Positions 26,431-33,987 of a stretch of 64,000 nucleotides of DNA are shown one piece after another; position 1 is the stretch's first letter; every line of letters begins with the position of its first letter. Source of the stretch: UBA7672 sp047601145 (lineage in GTDB: Bacteria > Pseudomonadota > Alphaproteobacteria > Caulobacterales > Hyphomonadaceae). The DNA is taken from the NCBI GenBank assembly GCA_047601145.1, contig JASGJW010000001.1, positions 62,001 to 126,000 on the forward strand, read 5' to 3'. The notes below the pieces were generated by a model that was given only the letters and a program-made list of their open reading frames with translations, made no database searches and was not told the DNA's origin. The position numbers and the translations under genes were made by a program.

Positions 26431-27297
26431 CTAGCCGAGGAGCGACTGGGCGCGGGCCCTGATCCCGGCCGGATCAAGACCAATCCGCTTGCGCAGGTCA
26501 TGGACCGTGCCGTACCAGCCGCAAAAGGCATCGGGCAGGCCATGATAGGTCGTATTGAGACCCGGCAATTCTGAATTGATCGCCTCATGCAGACCGAAGG
26601 CGTCGTGAACCACCAGGATGGGCGTGTCCTTGAACTGGCGGATCGCCTCGCCGTCGATCGGCTTGATGGTCGAGAAGTAGACGAGGTTGACGTCCAGATC
26701 CTTGACCGCCTCCATGACATTTCCGGCAATCGGACCTGCCGTCATCACGGTGAGTTTCTTCGACCCGTTCTTTAGGACGTTGGCCTTGCCAAACGACACG
26801 TCGATATCAAGACCGTGCGGATTGTCCGAGAGCCTGACATAGGTCGGATCAGCTCCCGCATAGCGCGCGCGAATGAGCGCATCGACTTCCTTCTTGGAGC
26901 CCGGCTGGCAAACGCCCATCTTCGGCAGCATGCGCAGTATGGCGAGATCCATGTAGGTGTGGTGCGTGGCGCCATCCCATGCGTAGTCGAACGTTGCGCC
27001 GGTGGTGACGATCGTCCCGCCAAACTCATTATAGCACATGTCGAGCTTGATCTGCTCGACGCACCGATCAACCAGGAATGGCGCGATCGTGTGCACGAAC
27101 GGTCGCAGTCCCTGTGAAGACAATCCGGCCGTGATCGAGATCAGCGAGTTTTCGCAAATCCCCATGTTGTAGAAGCGCGTCGGATGCTTTTCCGAAAACG
27201 CCTTGAACTGGAACATGGAGATGTCGCCAAGCACGACGACGACCTTGTCATCGGCTTCTCCAAGAGCGGCAACCGTGTCCCTAAACTGAGTACGCAT
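26431..27297 (-). CDS. Transketolase, C-terminal subunit
   Basis: 288 residues covering the pyrimidine-binding and C-terminal domains of a split transketolase. NMGICENSLISITAGLSSQG carries the catalytic glutamate, and GATFDYAWDGATHHTYMDLA is the conserved histidine/aspartate region. It pairs with the N-terminal subunit directly upstream; the genes overlap by 17 bases. The ATG at 27297 has TTGGAGAG just upstream; the frame runs on to 27393 but that is inside the partner gene. Within a GDP-heptose operon the complex could make sedoheptulose-7-P from pentose or hexose phosphates, or act on a modified ketose; this is inference. Confidence 0.88.
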   Translation of the reverse strand: MRTQFRDTVAALGEADDKVVVVLGDISMFQFKAFSEKHPTRFYNMGICENSLISITAGLSSQGLRPFVHTIAPFLVDRCVEQIKLDMCYNEFGGTIVTTGATFDYAWDGATHHTYMDLAILRMLPKMGVCQPGSKKEVDALIRARYAGADPTYVRLSDNPHGLDIDVSFGKANVLKNGSKKLTVMTAGPIAGNVMEAVKDLDVNLVYFSTIKPIDGEAIRQFKDTPILVVHDAFGLHEAINSELPGLNTTYHGLPDAFCGWYGTVHDLRKRIGLDPAGIRARAQSLLG

Positions 27298-28117
27298 CGA
27301 GCTCTCCAAGAAGCATGTCGCGCTCTTCCGGTTTCGGGCTGCGACGGTGCCATTCGAACATGCCCGTGCCTTCATGCAGCGTCTTGCAGCCATAACCCTT
27401 CACGGTATGGGCAACGACGACCTTCACGCTCTTTGCGGGCGCCTTGAGGATCTTCTCCATCGCCGCGATGTCGTGGCCGTCGACCTCGTGAACATCGCAA
27501 CCGAAGGCTGCAAAGCGGCCGGCCGCGCCATCAACCGGCATGCAGCGGATCTGGGAATTGTTGGCGTCAAAGATCACAGTCAGATTGTCGAGCTTGCGAT
27601 GGACGGCGACCATGATGGTCTCCCAAACCGTACCCTCATTGGACTCGCCATCACCGATCAGCGTGTAGGCCCGGCGCTTCGTCTCGTTCTTGATCTTCAT
27701 GCCAAGCGCCATCCCGGCGGCGAGCGAGATGCCGTGCCCCAGGGAGCCTGTTGAGGCTTCTGCGCCCGGAACTTTTAGGCGATCGGGGTGGCAGCCGAAT
27801 TTCTGGTCGAACTTGCCGAAGCCATAGACTTCCTCGATCGGAAAATAGCCGTAGGCCGCCAGAGTGCAGTAGAGCCCGAGAGAGGCATGACCCTTGGAAA
27901 GCACGAAAAGATCGCGGTCAGCTTTCTTCGGATTTTTCGGATCGTGATTCATGACATTGTAGACGGCGCACATTGCATCGACGATGGAGAACGACGTCGG
28001 GATGTGACCGTGTCCGGATGCGGCCGAAACGTTGATGATGTTGGCGCGGATTTCCTTGGCGCGCCTGTCCATCTTGAACCCGCGTTCGGGCATTATGAAA
28101 GCTGGCGCCGCGCTCAT
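27281..28117 (-). CDS. Transketolase, N-terminal (TPP-binding) subunit
   Basis: 278 residues corresponding to the first domain of transketolase. SAASGHGHIPTSFSIVDAM and LSKGHASLGLYCTLA are family segments, and IGDGESNEGTVWE followed by FDANNSQ forms the GDG...NN motif that binds Mg-thiamine diphosphate. TGSLGHGISLAAGMALG is also conserved. Its start overlaps the methyltransferase stop by 4 bases and its end overlaps the C-terminal subunit by 17 bases. Split transketolases in glycan loci are usually accessory to the housekeeping enzyme, so a dedicated precursor role is likely. Confidence 0.9.
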   Translation of the reverse strand: MSAAPAFIMPERGFKMDRRAKEIRANIINVSAASGHGHIPTSFSIVDAMCAVYNVMNHDPKNPKKADRDLFVLSKGHASLGLYCTLAAYGYFPIEEVYGFGKFDQKFGCHPDRLKVPGAEASTGSLGHGISLAAGMALGMKIKNETKRRAYTLIGDGESNEGTVWETIMVAVHRKLDNLTVIFDANNSQIRCMPVDGAAGRFAAFGCDVHEVDGHDIAAMEKILKAPAKSVKVVVAHTVKGYGCKTLHEGTGMFEWHRRSPKPEERDMLLGELDAYSV

Positions 28118-28884
28118 TCGATCACCACATAGGAAACACGCGCCGTCATTGGCATGCGCTGGATACGAAGGTCCCTGATCCCGAGCGTCTCACGCAGCGC
28201 GACTGTTTCGCCCGGGAAGATGTCGTCACAGAGCTCGTCGAACACAAGCACAGACCCTTTGAACAGGTGAGGCTTGATCGCCTCAAGGCAGGCCTTGGTC
28301 GGCTGGTAAATGTCGAAATCGAAGATCGCGAGCGAGACAAGCGTTTCCGGATGACGCTTGAGATAATCGTGGATGGTCTTCGACCCATCGCCCTTTTCGA
28401 GGCTGTGCTTCTTCAGGTGCCCGATCGGATTGAGCGCCTCCTGGATCTCAAGGACCTTGGATAGATACTGGTCGTAATTGTCGCTGACAGAGAAGTCGCC
28501 GTCCTTGATCTTGCCGGCCTTTCCGTCCTGCTCGGAGACACCGATGAAGCCGGAACCGAATGTATCGAAGCCGATGATCTTCCGGTGGCGATTGAACGGT
28601 TCAAAAATGCCGCGCAGCGCGGTGAGAAGGCCGAGGTTCTGTCCCCAGCGCACGCCGAACTCCATGCATACGCCATGCGTGTTCAGGATCTTCTGATAGA
28701 TCTCGTAGAAGAAGAGAATGCGCGAGAGGTTCTTGGACGAGAGGTAGAGCCCGATATTCTGCAGAAGCTCGTCGTCCGGCATCGGAGACTGCTTCACCAT
28801 TTCGACGAGCTGCTTCTGGAGGTCCTTCTCAGACTGGCTGGAGAGCACGATCGCCTCATGCTTCTCGGTCTTTATCGACGCCAT
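28114..28884 (-). CDS. SAM-dependent methyltransferase (TylF/macrocin O-methyltransferase-like)
   Basis: 256 residues from the ATG at 28884, with AAGGAGAA upstream; a GTG eight codons earlier has no ribosome site. VCMEFGVRWGQNLGLLTAL is the SAM-binding loop, IIGFDTFGSGF the acidic strand, and LAIFDFDIYQPTKACLEA the metal-site region typical of TylF-like sugar O-methyltransferases. It overlaps the upstream SDR gene by 13 bases and the transketolase gene by 4 bases. It may methylate the deoxyheptose, since O-methyl heptoses are known from Campylobacter capsules, but the acceptor is unproven. Confidence 0.82.
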   Translation of the reverse strand: MASIKTEKHEAIVLSSQSEKDLQKQLVEMVKQSPMPDDELLQNIGLYLSSKNLSRILFFYEIYQKILNTHGVCMEFGVRWGQNLGLLTALRGIFEPFNRHRKIIGFDTFGSGFIGVSEQDGKAGKIKDGDFSVSDNYDQYLSKVLEIQEALNPIGHLKKHSLEKGDGSKTIHDYLKRHPETLVSLAIFDFDIYQPTKACLEAIKPHLFKGSVLVFDELCDDIFPGETVALRETLGIRDLRIQRMPMTARVSYVVIE

Positions 28885-29852
28885 GTTCCCCGATTCTCCT
28901 TCCACCATTCGACCGTATTGCGAACGCCGTCACGAACGCTGGTTCTCGGAGACCAGCCAAGTTTCGCTCTAGCCTTCGATATATCCAGCGCCCTGACCGC
29001 AAGCGTATCCGGAGAGCTTGTTCCGAATCGCACTTCCTTTGGCGCGTGGCCCGAAAACTCTATAGCCCAGTTGACGACCTCGCCTACCGTAGTCTTCACG
29101 CCCGAGCCGATATTGAAGACATCGAAGCCAATGTCATCGTGCGCCAGCGCCGCAGCGACCGCCTCGCCGAAATCATCGGCAAATACGACGTCCCGGGTGA
29201 CGTCGGGGCTCCCCCATACCTCGAAGGGGTCCATCCCGTCGACGGCCTTGCGGATAATGGCTGGAATGAAGTTCGAGACCGCAGGATCGAAGCGGGCAAA
29301 GGGCCCATAAACATTGGCAAGGCGCAGGCAGACACAGCTCATGCCCGCCTTCTTGTGCCAGAACTCGCAAAGCTTTTCGCCATATCGCTTGGCCCAGCCG
29401 ACACCGAGATAAGTGTCGTGAGGATCCTTGTTCCAGTCGAGGTCGTCCTCCTTGATGAAGCCCTCGAACGGCGCATAGGCGGAGGCCGTCGAGACATAAA
29501 CAACGCGCCTGACGCCGTTGTCATGAAAGGCCTGCAGCATGCGCGCATCCATGACGACGTTGTCAGTGACCTGAGCCCAGGGCGCATCGCGTGATGCCTG
29601 AGCCCCGCCCGTGTTCGCCGCCGCCATGACCGCAAGTCCGCAGCCCCGCGACAGCGCCAAGCAATCCTTTTCCTCGCGCAGGTCTCCCGAAACATAGGTT
29701 ACACGCGTGTCATCGACCTTGGCGCCGCCTCCGCGACTGGGGATGACGAGCTCGATCGAAGGATAGGCCGCCAGGAGCGCCCTCACCGCGCCAGACCCCG
29801 CAAGGCCGGCGCCGCCTGCGAGGAACACACGTTGGCCGTTGAGGTCCATCAT
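28872..29852 (-). CDS. NAD-dependent epimerase/reductase (GDP-fucose-synthase-like SDR)
   Basis: 326-residue extended SDR with RVFLAGGAGLAGSGAVRAL at the N-terminus and YVSTASAYAPFEG holding the active-site Ser/Thr. CLRLANVYGP and the RDVVFADDF segment match GDP-4-keto-6-deoxy-sugar reductases. Directly upstream lie the GDP-sugar 4,6-dehydratase and RmlC-like epimerase, so it probably carries out the C4 reduction step (compare DdahC/MlghC). The expected catalytic Tyr position reads TYLGVGWAKRYGE, that is Val four residues before the Lys, not Tyr. The ATG-ATG start leaves 12 bases after the dehydratase stop. Confidence 0.85.
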   Translation of the reverse strand: MMDLNGQRVFLAGGAGLAGSGAVRALLAAYPSIELVIPSRGGGAKVDDTRVTYVSGDLREEKDCLALSRGCGLAVMAAANTGGAQASRDAPWAQVTDNVVMDARMLQAFHDNGVRRVVYVSTASAYAPFEGFIKEDDLDWNKDPHDTYLGVGWAKRYGEKLCEFWHKKAGMSCVCLRLANVYGPFARFDPAVSNFIPAIIRKAVDGMDPFEVWGSPDVTRDVVFADDFGEAVAAALAHDDIGFDVFNIGSGVKTTVGEVVNWAIEFSGHAPKEVRFGTSSPDTLAVRALDISKARAKLGWSPRTSVRDGVRNTVEWWKENRGTWRR

Positions 29853-29864
29853 TGGGCGTGCCGC

Positions 29865-30875
29865 CTAGCGCGAAGGGAAAACTTCACCGCGCTTAACGCG
29901 CTCGCGCCAATAGTTCAGAAGGTCGAGCATCGTCGTCTCGAACGAAATCGTCGGCTCCCAGCCGGTGTGATTGCGGAACTTGGTTGTGTCGGGAACCTGA
30001 AGGTCGGCGTCGATCGGACGTAGGCGTTCCGGGTCGGTCTGCACCTCGATGTTCTTGTGCGTTGAAATCGAGATCAGATGTTTGAGCATGTCCTTCACCG
30101 AGCAGGAGAAGGAGCCGCCGATATTGTAATATTCACCTGCTTGCGGATTGACGGTGACAAGCAAGTAGTAGGCCTTCACCGCATCACGCACGTCGGACCA
30201 GGTGCGCAGGCTGTCAAGATTTCCAGTCTTCACGACGGGGGGAATGAGGCCCTGCTCGATCATGGCGATCTGCTTGGCGAAGGTGGATTCGGCGAAGATG
30301 TCGCCGCGGCGCGGACCGGTGTGCGTAAACATGCGCGTCGTCATGGCAACCATGCCATAGGCCTCAGCGTAGTAACGGCCGATGAGGTCAGTGCCCACTT
30401 TCGAGATCGCGTAGGGCGAGGCCGGATGGAAGGTGCATTCCTCGTTGATCGGCAATTTCTCTTTGGAAACGCGGCCGAACACCTCGGATGAAGCGCAGAT
30501 GTGCATGACGGGTTTTAGTCCCGCGCGGCGCACGGCTTCCATCAGCCGCGCCGTACCCAGGATATTGGTCTCGAGGGTATCAAGCGGGGCGGTGAAGCTG
30601 GTCTGCGGATAGCTTTGAGCAGCCAGGTGAAAAACGTAGTCTGGCTTGGATTTCTCGACCATCTCGATCATCGACACCGTGTCGCGCAGATCGGCGTAGA
30701 CGAGATTGAGGCGGTCTTTGGAATTGATACGCGGAATATGCTGGCGAATGTTATCCAGCGGGCTGCGCCAGCGGCACTGGCCCCAGATCTCCCAGTCGGT
30801 TTTCTCGAGAAGATAGTCGACCATGTGGGAGCCAACCATCCCGGTGACCCCGGTAATGAGAGCTCGCTTCGCCAT
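29865..30875 (-). CDS. GDP-mannose/GDP-heptose 4,6-dehydratase
   Basis: 336-residue extended SDR of the GMD type. MAKRALITGVTGMVGSHMVD binds NADP; ASSEVFG carries Ser130-Glu131, and SPYAISKVG gives Tyr155-Lys159, all intact. MFTHTGPRRGDIFAESTFAK matches GMD-family loops. Enzymes of this type (WcbK, DmhA, DdahA) dehydrate GDP-mannose or GDP-D-glycero-D-manno-heptose to the 4-keto-6-deoxy form. Local HddA, HddC and GmhB activities favour the heptose substrate, while the ManC-type gene leaves GDP-mannose possible. It starts at ATG, 56 bases after the RmlC-like gene. Confidence 0.88.
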   Translation of the reverse strand: MAKRALITGVTGMVGSHMVDYLLEKTDWEIWGQCRWRSPLDNIRQHIPRINSKDRLNLVYADLRDTVSMIEMVEKSKPDYVFHLAAQSYPQTSFTAPLDTLETNILGTARLMEAVRRAGLKPVMHICASSEVFGRVSKEKLPINEECTFHPASPYAISKVGTDLIGRYYAEAYGMVAMTTRMFTHTGPRRGDIFAESTFAKQIAMIEQGLIPPVVKTGNLDSLRTWSDVRDAVKAYYLLVTVNPQAGEYYNIGGSFSCSVKDMLKHLISISTHKNIEVQTDPERLRPIDADLQVPDTTKFRNHTGWEPTISFETTMLDLLNYWRERVKRGEVFPSR

Positions 30876-30931
30876 GATCGTTCCTTTGGGTTTGTTTGTC
30901 CGATACGTCCGCGTTTGCGCAGTCGGATTGG

Positions 30932-31480
30932 CTATTTCACATCGGCAGGGATACGGCCGGAGCGTTTCACCCCTTCATCGCGTTGCGAGACAAACGGCGT
31001 GTCGGTGGGCCACCACAGCTTGAGGGCGGGATCATCCCACAACAGCGTGAACTGGCCTGCGCGATTGTAGTCGGAGGTTTGCTTGTAGTGGAACATCGCC
31101 AGTTCCGACATGACGTAGTGGCCATTGCCGAACTTCGGAGGGATCAGGACCTGTTTGCGGTTCTTGTCGGACAGCGTGAATGACGTCCACTGACGATACT
31201 GTGGCGAGTCCTTGTCGTTGTTGACGACCACCAGATAGAATTTTCCATAAAGGCAAGAGACAAGCTTTGCGGTCGATGCATCGCCGTGGATCCCTCGCAG
31301 CACATTGCGATGAGATACAGAAATGTCATCTTGGACAAACTCATAAGCGACGCCGGCGTCCTTGTAGAGTTTCTCGTTGTAGATCTCGATGTATTCGCCG
31401 CGGAAGTCCTCGAAATTGGTCGGAGGATCAATGAGAAGGACCCCGTCCAGCGCCGTTTTCGCAACCTTGAGTCCGTCCAT
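30932..31480 (-). CDS. RmlC-like 3,5-epimerase (cupin), probable GDP-4-keto-6-deoxyheptose epimerase
   Basis: 182 residues from ATG 31480, which has AAGG-rich sequence upstream; the longer open frame to 31534 lacks family similarity. SHRNVLRGIHGD contains the catalytic histidine, LIPPKFGNGHYVMS matches the P-x-G-F-x-H-G segment, and FHYKQTSDY the tyrosine loop; LLWDDPALKLWWP is the classic C-terminal part. In Campylobacter, DdahB and MlghB of this family epimerise C3/C5 of GDP-4-keto-6-deoxyheptose. Here it heads the operon running through the dehydratase, reductase, methyltransferase and transketolase genes, which supports that role over dTDP-rhamnose synthesis, for which no RmlA, RmlB or RmlD is present. 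Confidence 0.87.
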   Translation of the reverse strand: MDGLKVAKTALDGVLLIDPPTNFEDFRGEYIEIYNEKLYKDAGVAYEFVQDDISVSHRNVLRGIHGDASTAKLVSCLYGKFYLVVVNNDKDSPQYRQWTSFTLSDKNRKQVLIPPKFGNGHYVMSELAMFHYKQTSDYNRAGQFTLLWDDPALKLWWPTDTPFVSQRDEGVKRSGRIPADVK

Positions 31481-31812
31481 CTTCGCCCTTGCCGCGGACG
31501 CTGCGCGACCGCCATGTCTGTGGGTGATTCCCAATGCAGGAGGGGCCTAACGCCTAAGCGCGTCCCCCGCAACCGGCGGGTACTAAGCATACGTTCCCAG
31601 CGATGGAAACCCCTGTGCTGACTCGCCTGAAGCAGCCCGTCTGACTGAGTTTTCCGCGCGAAACGGATGGCGCGCCTCAAGTCCTGGCGGACCAGCGCCT
31701 CCCCTGCCTGAGACAGAACAATGACCTGCAGAACTTCAGCGTTGGCAGGCTCAACGGGCATGCGCTACACGGACCATGCTTCTTGTGTGGAAGCAGCGAG
31801 CGAGAGGCATTG
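31481..31812. promoter_or_regulatory. Divergent promoter region, RmlC-like operon / methyltransferase
   Basis: 332 non-coding bases between two divergent genes, so promoters for both the heptose operon (leftward) and the methyltransferase gene (rightward) should lie here. A 13-base element CCTAACGCCTAAG at 31546-31558 lies 66 bases upstream of the RmlC-like start. The same 13 bases recur upstream of the lipoprotein gene at 33865-33877. No full sigma-70 consensus stands out. Confidence 0.45.
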
Positions 31813-32751
31813 ATGGCGGTCGGACAGCACGAGTGGAGCACGTTCTCGGTCGAGGATTTCCTCTCGGCTTTTGGCGCCCCCGCCTCTGACAAGCCGCTGA
31901 TCGCAGATGAGGTGGCAAAGTACGACTTCGGCTGGCGTCGCCTGACGAAAAGCGAACGCGATGAGGCCGTCCTTGGGATTCTCAAGCGGCTCGATGGCTT
32001 CACCAAGGTGGGCGAGCATCGTCACGGCGTTTGGACGGACAGCTGGGAAGAAACGCGCCAGCGCTACCTAAAATCCAATGAGGACATCGAAGCGCTCGAT
32101 CCGCCCTTCATGGGCGCAACACCGATCATCCGACTGCTCGGCGATTACGCCATCCCGCGCGATGCGTCCTTCGAACACTACTGGTTCCGCGTCTACCGGC
32201 AGTGGATGTTCAAGAAGTTCATCGGAACCTCGAAGCGCTTCCTGGAATTCGGCTGCGGCTCCGGCTTCAACCTCGCCACCATCGGCAAGCTCAAACCAGA
32301 CCTTGAACTCACAGGCCTCGACTGGGCCCAGCCTGCTGTCGATCTCGTCAATCAGGTCGCCAAGGATCACGCCTTAAATCTCAAGGGCCGCAGGTTCGAC
32401 TATTTCAACCTCGACCGCTCTGTTGATATCGGCCCGGGTTCGGCAGTCGGGACGTTCTGTTCGCTGGAGCAAACTGGCGTTCGCTACAAGGACTTCTTCC
32501 ACTGGTTGCTTGAACGAAAACCCGATCTCGTCATCTCGATGGAGCCGGCAATCGAGAACTACAACCAGGACGATCTCTTTGACTATCTTGGCTGGCGTTA
32601 TGTCAGTCACCGCCAATATCTGAATGGCTATTTCAGCGACGTGCGGAAAGCGGCGGCCGAGGGACGAGCGGAGATCCTCTGGGATCGGCGTCCGGGCTTT
32701 GGCAGCTTCTATCACGAGGGTTACTCCCTGATCGTGTGGCGACCGCTTTAG
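31813..32751 (+). CDS. Class I SAM-dependent methyltransferase
   Basis: 312 residues from the ATG at 31813, with GAGAGG 5 bases upstream; a TTG ten codons earlier is open but has no site. The central SAM loop is RFLEFGCGSGFNLATIGKLK, followed by ELTGLDWAQPAVDL (acidic strand). The N-terminal 110 residues (KYDFGWRRLTKSERDEAV) are not a domain I can name, and the C-terminus ends YHEGYSLIVWRPL. It is a single-gene unit between the heptose operon and a leftward lipoprotein, so it may modify sugars or lipids in the glycan; the acceptor is unknown. Confidence 0.82.
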   Translation: MAVGQHEWSTFSVEDFLSAFGAPASDKPLIADEVAKYDFGWRRLTKSERDEAVLGILKRLDGFTKVGEHRHGVWTDSWEETRQRYLKSNEDIEALDPPFMGATPIIRLLGDYAIPRDASFEHYWFRVYRQWMFKKFIGTSKRFLEFGCGSGFNLATIGKLKPDLELTGLDWAQPAVDLVNQVAKDHALNLKGRRFDYFNLDRSVDIGPGSAVGTFCSLEQTGVRYKDFFHWLLERKPDLVISMEPAIENYNQDDLFDYLGWRYVSHRQYLNGYFSDVRKAAAEGRAEILWDRRPGFGSFYHEGYSLIVWRPL

Positions 32752-32758
32752 CCTCCGA

Positions 32759-32788
32759 CGAAGCGGAATCTCCAGTTTTCGCTTTTTT
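32759..32788 (+). terminator. Candidate rho-independent terminator of the methyltransferase gene
   Basis: Eight bases after the methyltransferase stop, AAGCGGAA (32761-32768) can pair with TTCGCTT (32778-32784), leaving one bulged G. The right arm runs directly into T residues to 32788. The stem is short but position and T-tract fit an intrinsic terminator before the convergent lipoprotein gene. Confidence 0.5.
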
Positions 32789-32972
32789 GCCCCCCTTACG
32801 GCGGCGCCAAGGCTCGCCGCACCCTGACTATCGAGCCAGAAACGAATGGCGGGAGAATTCCGCCAGGCCGAACATCATGTCCGTATCGGGCGCTCGCGCG
32901 AATCTTCCAGCCGCGCGTTCCGGTCGACCTCGCGGAATGGCGCTTGCCCCCATCGAGCAGGCCAGTTGGGTA

Positions 32973-33791
32973 TCAATAGTTGATGCGCCACCGTTCGGAT
33001 ATCCGACCGGACTTGATGCGAAAAACATCTGCCCCGGGCGAAAATGATTTGGCTCCGTCAGCTGCAGTATTTGTGATCGTTGAGACAGCCATCACGATGT
33101 CGCCGAGTCCGGCAAGCTCCTTGATCGAGGCAACAGTCTTGCCAATCCCATCCGATGCAATTGCTCTTGCCAAGGCTTCTTGGCCAGGCCCTTCCGGTCG
33201 CGTGTGGTCGACAAAGTCCGCCGCTACCGTGCTTGCAATGGTGCTTTCCAGGCTGTCAGCCTTTGAAATGCCTTCCATGAACCGTTGAACGATAGCCTTG
33301 TTCTCGGCCTCAAGCGCGTCATCAGAATTGGTCGGCGCTGTCCATGCCTCGCCAACTCCCGAGCGAGCGGGATCCCAACCGCGGAAAAGTATCAACTCTT
33401 CCCGATCGACTTTTTGTCCGGATGAGAATTGGAAAACGGACGCCATTACTCCCGGGTCGGCGGAGCCTTCAACGACATAGTGCGCCATAACCAAGGAGCC
33501 ATCTGCGATCAGGTGAAAGACTTTTGCGCCCGCTGGCAGCCGCGAGACAGCAGCCTTGGCATGCGCCAGCTCATCCGCGTTCAGTGCTGGTGAAATCCGG
33601 GCAACTGCATCGGACCCTGTCAACGCGACAAGAGGATCGGCCTTCGCAGGCATCGGCTGGGGAACGGGCAAATAAGAAACAGCCGCGGCCGCCGGCGCGG
33701 GCGGACTAGAGGCAGGAACTGCCGGAGATGGTTCGTCGCAACCCGACAAAACGAGAAGCAACGCCGAGCCGATCAAGTAAGCCGATCTCAT
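32973..33791 (-). CDS. Putative lipoprotein with SnoaL/NTF2-like C-terminal region
   Basis: 272 residues from the ATG at 33791. MRSAYLIGSALLLVLSGC is a short signal peptide ending in a lipobox with Cys18, followed by a proline/alanine-rich linker. The C-terminal part, with ENKAIVQRFMEGISKADS, FVDHTRPEGPGQEAL and a final SGRISERWRINY, is typical of SnoaL-like polyketide-cyclase folds, which may be binding or structural domains. The middle part (FQFSSGQKVDREELILFRGW) may be a second, diverged copy. Its link to the glycan genes is unclear. It is transcribed alone, opposite the MBOAT gene. Confidence 0.75.
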   Translation of the reverse strand: MRSAYLIGSALLLVLSGCDEPSPAVPASSPPAPAAAAVSYLPVPQPMPAKADPLVALTGSDAVARISPALNADELAHAKAAVSRLPAGAKVFHLIADGSLVMAHYVVEGSADPGVMASVFQFSSGQKVDREELILFRGWDPARSGVGEAWTAPTNSDDALEAENKAIVQRFMEGISKADSLESTIASTVAADFVDHTRPEGPGQEALARAIASDGIGKTVASIKELAGLGDIVMAVSTITNTAADGAKSFSPGADVFRIKSGRISERWRINY

Positions 33792-33820
33792 CGCAATCAC
33801 TCCTACCACTGAACCGAGGA

Positions 33821-33849
33821 AGGTGGCTCTGACACAGTGACAGCCACCT
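33821..33849. promoter_or_regulatory. Inverted repeat upstream of the SnoaL-like lipoprotein
   Basis: AGGTGGCT (33821-33828) and AGCCACCT (33842-33849) form a perfect 8-base inverted repeat separated by 13 bases, about 30 bases before the lipoprotein start codon. It could be an operator or a hairpin in the leader. A sequence observation only; no regulator is identified. Confidence 0.4.
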
Positions 33850-33864
33850 GCTTGCTAGCCCGTC

Positions 33865-33877
33865 CCTAACGCCTAAG
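33865..33877. repeat. Second copy of a 13-base intergenic element
   Basis: CCTAACGCCTAAG, identical to 31546-31558. Both copies are in divergent intergenic regions, at 66 and 74 bases from the start codon of the leftward gene. Random 13-base matches are expected somewhere in 64 kb, so only the matching context makes this notable. Confidence 0.3.
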
Positions 33878-33987
33878 GGGGCTCAAATAAAGGGCTTTGG
33901 GCACACTCCTGTCCCTGTTGCCTGCGGCTTTACAACTCGATCAAACAGCCTAGACAAGCAGGATTAGCGGACGTTTTGGGGGATTGC

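Noticed and set aside
31571..31597. EcfG-type promoter (GGAAC and GTT) upstream of the RmlC-like gene
   Set aside because: The spacing between elements is 19 bases, outside the usual 17-18, and no other copy supports it.
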